Assembly (NCBI RefSeq): GCF_963259705.1
Contig: NC_081844.1
Coordinates: 9,099,715-9,163,714, forward strand
Length of the DNA: 64,000 nucleotides
Direction of reading: 5' to 3'
Source: Myotis daubentonii
Lineage: Eukaryota > Chordata > Mammalia > Chiroptera > Vespertilionidae
A program made the translations under genes and the position numbers. The notes below the pieces were generated by a model. It saw only the letters and a list, made by a program, of their open reading frames with translations, made no database searches and had not been told where the DNA came from. Shown piece after piece: positions 59,901 to 64,000 of the stretch; positions within the stretch are counted from its first letter, which is position 1, and the number at the start of each line of letters is the position of its first letter.

Positions 59901-62676
59901 GCGACTCAGGATCAACTGTAAACATAAACAGTGTTCTCGTCATTTTAAATCATTATACACAAGTACTGAGCTCTATAAACAGGAATTCTTAAAGTTTGAA
60001 ATGACATTTTAGTGAAAACGCCACTTAAAATAGCCTGAGTTGTTAATATTATCAGAATTGCCGTCATTTCAGAGCTTTCCACCACTAATCTCGGTTATTG
60101 AACTCGGCGTTATATGTAGTTAGATTCTATTTACTTGTGTTTCAACTGTTTGTTACACGTTCATATTCATTTCCTGGAAAGAAAATTGTGTATTTTAAGA
60201 GTTTTAACACATTTTGACAGTTTCCTGAGAAGTATGTACTAGAACCTTCAGGATATAAACTGTTTCAGTCAAAAAAGGAGACGGCAACTCAGAATCAACT
60301 CTAAACATAAACAGTATCCTCCTCATTTCAAATCATTATACACAAGTTCTGAGCTCTATAAACAGGAATTCTTAAAGTTCCGGAGAGGTTAATATTATCA
60401 GAATTCTCGTCATTTCAAAGTTTCTACCTGTAATCTCGGGAATTGAACTCGGCTTTAAATGTAGTTAGATTCTATTTACTTGTTTTTTAACTGTTTGTTA
60501 CACGTTCATATTCATTTCCTGGAAAGAAAACTGTGTATTTTAAGAGTTTTAACACATTCTCACAGTTTCCTTAGAATTATATACTAGAACCTTGAGGATA
60601 TAAACTGTCTCAGTCAAAAAAAGCCATGGCGACTCAGGATCAACTGTAAACATAAACAGTGTTCTCGTCATTTCAAATCATTATACACTAGTTCTGAGCT
60701 CTATAAACAGGAATTCTTAAAGTTTGAAATGACATTTTAGTGAAAACGCCACTTAAAATAGCCCGAGTTTTTAATAATATCAGAATTGCCGTCATTTCAG
60801 AGCTTTCAACCTCTAATCTCGGTAACTGAACTCGGCGTTAAATGTAGTTAGATTCTATTTACTTGTGTTTCAACTGTTTGTTACACGTTCATATTCATTT
60901 CCTGGAAAGAAAATTGTGTATTTTAAGAGTTTTAACACATTTTGACAGTTTCCTGAGAAGTATGTACTAGAACCTTCAGGATATAAACTGTTTCAGTCAA
61001 AAAAGGAGACGGCAACTCAGAATCAACTGTAAACATAAACAGTATCCTCCTCATTTCAAATCATTATACACAAGTTCTGAGCTCTATAAACAGGAATTCT
61101 TAAAGTTCCGGAGAGGTTAATATTATCAGAATTCTCGTCATTTCAAAGTTTCTACCTGTAATCTCGGGAATTGAACTCGGCTTTAAATGTACTTAGATTC
61201 TATTTACTTGTGTTTTAACTGTTTGTTACACGTTCATATTCATTTCCTGGAAAGAAAACTGAGTATTTTAAGAGTTTTAACACATTCTCACAGTTTCCTT
61301 AGAATTATATACTAGAACCTTCAGGATATAAACTGTCTCAGTCAAAAAAAGCCGTGGCAACTCAGGATCAACTGTAAACATAAACAGTATTCTCCTCACT
61401 TTAAATCATTATACACAAGTACTGAGCTCTATAAACAGGAATTCTTAAAGTTTGAAATGACATTTTAGTGAAAACGCCACTTAAAATAGCCTGAGTTGTT
61501 AATATTATCAGAATTGCCGTCATTTCAGAGCTTTCGACCTGTAATCTCGGTAACTGAACTCGGCCTTAAATGAAGTTAGATTCTATTTACTTGTGTTTCA
61601 ACTGTTTGTTACACGTTCATATTCATTTCCTGGAAAGAAAATTGTGTATTTTAAGAGTTTTAACACATTTTGACAGTTTCCTGAGAAGTATATACTAGAA
61701 CCTTCAGGATATAAACTGTTTCAGTCAAAAAACGCCACGGCAACTCAGAATCAACTGTAAACATAAACAATATTCTCCACATTTCAAATCATTATACACA
61801 AGTTCTGAGCTCTATAAACAGGAATTCTTAAAGTTCCGGAGATGTTAATATTATCAGAATTCTCGTCATTTCAAAGTTTCTACCTGTAATCTCGAGAATT
61901 GAACTCGGCTTTAAATGTACTTAGATTCTATTTACTTGTGTTTTAACTGTTTGTTACACGTTCATATTCATTTCCTGGAAAGAAAACTGAGTATTTTAAG
62001 AGTTTTAACACATTCTCACAGTTTCCTTAGAATTATATACTAGAACCTTCAGGATATAAACTGTCTCAGTCAAAAAAAGCCGTGGCAACTCAGGATCAAC
62101 TGTAAACATAAACAGTATTCTCCTCACTTTAAATCATTATACACAAGTACTGAGCTCTATAAACAGGAATTCTTAAAGTTTGAAATGACATTTTAGTGAA
62201 AACGCCACTTAAAATAGCCTGAGTTGTTAATATTATCAGAATTGCCGTCATTTCAGAGCTTTCCACCACTAATCTCGGTTATTGAACTCGGCGTTAAATG
62301 TAGTTAGATTCTATTTACTTGTGTTTCAACTGTTTGTTACACGTTCATATTCATTTCCTGGAAAGAAAATTGTGTATTTTAAGAGTTTTAACACATTTTG
62401 ACAGTTTCCTGAGAAGTATGTACTAGAACCTTCAGTATATAAACTGTTTCAGTCAAAAAAGGAGACGGCAACTCAGAATCAACTGTAAACATAAACAGTA
62501 TCCTCCTCATTTCAAATCATTATACACAAGTTCTGAGCTCTATAAACAGGAATTCTTAAAGTTCCGGAGAGGTTAATATTATCAGAATTCTCGTCATTTC
62601 AAAGTTTCTACCTGTAATCTCGGGAATTGAACTCGGCTTTAAATGTACTTAGATTCTATTTACTTGTGTTTTAACT
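53941..62676. repeat. Four tandem six-monomer HOR units (2,184 bp each)
   Basis: Units start at 53941, 56125, 58309 and 60493. The order is A3-B3-A1-B1-A2*-B2 in the first two, A3-B2-A2/A1-B1-A2*-B2 in the third, and A3-B2-A2/A1-B1-A2-B2 in the fourth. Units 1 and 2 share gaattcggcg in A3 (54279 and 56463 regions, creating an extra EcoRI site), ctcgcgaatt in B3 and cagggttctcg in A1. Units 2 and 3 share cgttatatgtag in A2*. Units 3 and 4 share tcctcactttaa in the third monomer. Neighbours share markers that distant units lack, which shows stepwise spread of variants. Confidence 0.9.
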
Positions 62677-63787
62677 GTTTGTTACACGTTCATATTCATT
62701 TCCTGGAAAGAAAACTGAGTATTTTAAGAGTTTTAACACATTCTCACAGTTTCCTTAGAATTATATACTAGAACCTTCAGGATATAAACTGTCTCAGTCA
62801 AAAAAAGCCGTGGCAACTCAGGATCAACTGTAAACATAAACAGTGTTCTCGTCATTTCAAATCATTATACACTAGTTCTGAGCTCTATAAACAGGAATTC
62901 TTAAAGTTTGAAATGACATTTTAGTGAAAACGCCACTTAAAATAGCCTGAGTTGTTAATATTATCAGAATTGCCGTCATTTCAGAGCTTTCGACCTGTAA
63001 TCTCGGTAACTGAACTCGGCCTTAAATGAAGTTAGATTCTATTTACTTGTGTTTCAACTGTTTGTTACACGTTCATATTCATTTCCTGGAAAGAAAATTG
63101 TGTATTTTAAGAGTTTTAACACATTTTGACAGTTTCCTGAGAAGTATATACTAGAACCTTCAGGATATAAACTGTTTCAGTCAAAAAACGCCACGGCAAC
63201 TCAGAATCAACTGTAAACATAAACAATATTCTCCACATTTCAAATCATTATACACAAGTTCTGAGCTCTATAAACAGGAATTCTTAAAGTTCCGGAGATG
63301 TTAATATTATCAGAATTCTCGTCATTTCAAAGTTTCTACCTGTAATCTCGAGAATTGAACTCGGCTTTAAATGTACTTAGATTCTATTTACTTGTGTTTT
63401 AACTGTTTGTTACACGTTCATATTCATTTCCTGGAAAGAAAACTGAGTATTTTAAGAGTTTTAACACATTCTCACAGTTTCCTTAGAATTATATACTAGA
63501 ACCTTCAGGATATAAACTGTCTCAGTCAAAAAAAGCCGTGGCAACTCAGGATCAACTGTAAACATAAACAGTATTCTCCTCATTTTAAATCATTATACAC
63601 AAGTACTGAGCTCTATAAACAGGAATTCTTAAAGTTTGAAATGACATTTTAGTGAAAACGCCACTTAAAATAGCCTGAGTTGTTAATATTATCAGAATTG
63701 ACGTCATTTCAGAGCTTTCCACCACTAATCTCGGTAACTGAACTCGGCGTTAAATGTAGTTAGATTCTATTTACTTGTGTTTCAACT
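62677..63787. repeat. Monomers A1/A2, B1, A2
   Basis: Starts are 62677, 63060, 63405. The A at 62677 has cagtcaaaa (A2-like) but cagtgttctcg, acactagttctg and ttcgacctg (A1). The A2 at 63405 has attgacgtcattt, which creates a TGACGTCA palindrome found nowhere else that I noticed, and an A1-like ggtaactgaac in its 3' part. The six-monomer HOR of the preceding 8.7 kb does not continue in register here. Confidence 0.85.
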
Positions 63788-64000
63788 GTTTGTTACACGT
63801 TCATATTCATTTCCTGGAAAGAAAATTGTGTATTTTAAGAGTTTTAACACATTTTGACAGTTTCCTGAGAAGTATGTACTAGAACCTTCAGGATATAAAC
63901 TGTTTCAGTCAAAAAAGGAGACGGCAACTCAGAATCAACTGTAAACATAAACAGTATCCTCCTCATTTCAAATCATTATACACAAGTTCTGAGCTCTATA
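63788..64000. repeat. B2 monomer truncated by the window end
   Basis: The first 213 bp of a B2 monomer (aaaaaaggagacggc, cagtatcctcctc). It stops within the conserved gagctctata string because the window ends, not because the array ends. Confidence 0.93.

Larger units (their letters stand above)
1..64000. repeat. Two-length (383/345 bp) satellite array filling the window
   Basis: The window is a single tandem array. Monomer starts are marked by the near-invariant string gtttgttacacg, found at 1, 384, 729, 1112, 1457, 1840 and so on to 63788. Spacings are 383 (A) or 345 (B) except for seven monomers with small deletions: B at 1840, 5479, 6206, 16397 and 50686 (344), A at 38619 (381) and A at 51030 (382). 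The sum of 90 A and 85 complete B lengths accounts exactly for positions 1-63787. No monomer is inverted and no unrelated sequence interrupts the array, so both array edges lie outside the window. Stop codons are dense in all frames, and neither 383 nor 728 is a multiple of three. This points to a eukaryotic satellite. The species and chromosomal location cannot be read from the sequence. Confidence 0.98.

Noticed and set aside
1..64000. Protein-coding genes
   Set aside because: Stop codons are frequent in all frames on both strands, and any frame shifts at each A monomer because 383 is not a multiple of three. Any open frame simply repeats with the satellite. No start, domain or codon bias supports a gene.
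1..64000. CRISPR array
   Set aside because: The repeats are hundreds of bases long and directly abutting, with no unique spacers and no associated genes.
1..64000. Alpha satellite or other named satellite
   Set aside because: The period is not near 171 bp and the sequence does not match the alpha-satellite or simple GGAAT patterns I know. Several satellites in insects, plants and vertebrates have monomers of similar length, but length alone is not evidence of identity.
1..64000. Telomeric repeats or rDNA spacer
   Set aside because: No TTAGGG or TTTAGGG-type runs and no rRNA sequence occur in the window.

Overview
The whole 64 kb window is one uninterrupted satellite DNA array. I see no protein-coding gene, RNA gene, transposon or unique sequence. 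Reading from base 1, it resolves into 176 head-to-tail monomers (175 complete, one cut off at the window end), all in the same orientation. There are two length classes: A (383 bp, 90 copies) and B (345 bp, 86 copies). They alternate almost strictly as a 728-bp A-B dimer. B lacks a 37-bp segment present in A and differs from A at about 30 further positions (A1 against B1, roughly 9%). The first A monomer is about 34% GC and has 8 CpGs, about 0.73 of expectation from its base composition.

Each class has three recurring subtypes, A1/A2/A3 and B1/B2/B3, told apart by diagnostic bases. Subtypes of one class differ by only a few percent (about 13 differences between A1 and A2). The reference order A1-B1-A2-B2-A3-B3 (2,184 bp, seen at 1-2183) is shuffled along the window into local higher-order repeats (HORs): about 2,910 bp (8 monomers) at 4.0-8.2 kb; 1,456 bp (4) at 8.7-11.6 kb; 5,823 bp (16) linking 11.6 and 17.5 kb; 7,318 bp (20) linking 19.7 and 27.0 kb; 1,839 bp (5) at 22.6-26.2, 39.3-41.2 and 43.4-47.0 kb; 2,912 bp (8) at 32.1-37.9 kb; and 2,184 bp (6) at 53.9-62.7 kb. 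Private mutations shared at a fixed offset show that these are segmental duplications inside the array. Mosaic monomers mark exchange points.

The A-B alternation breaks at only four places: A directly after A at 24404, 26243 and 45207, and a B/A fusion monomer at 40456. Each break is tied to a 1,839-bp (5-monomer) offset, as expected from unequal exchange over an odd number of monomers.

This organisation is typical of a eukaryotic centromeric, pericentromeric or subtelomeric satellite undergoing unequal crossover and gene conversion. I cannot name the organism: I do not recognise the monomer, and there is no flanking gene. Nothing shown here proves centromere function. Candidate functional elements inside the monomer are a heat-shock-element-like pentamer array, a TTCCTGGAA palindrome, three forkhead-type cores and an A-specific hairpin. 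All are sequence matches only.
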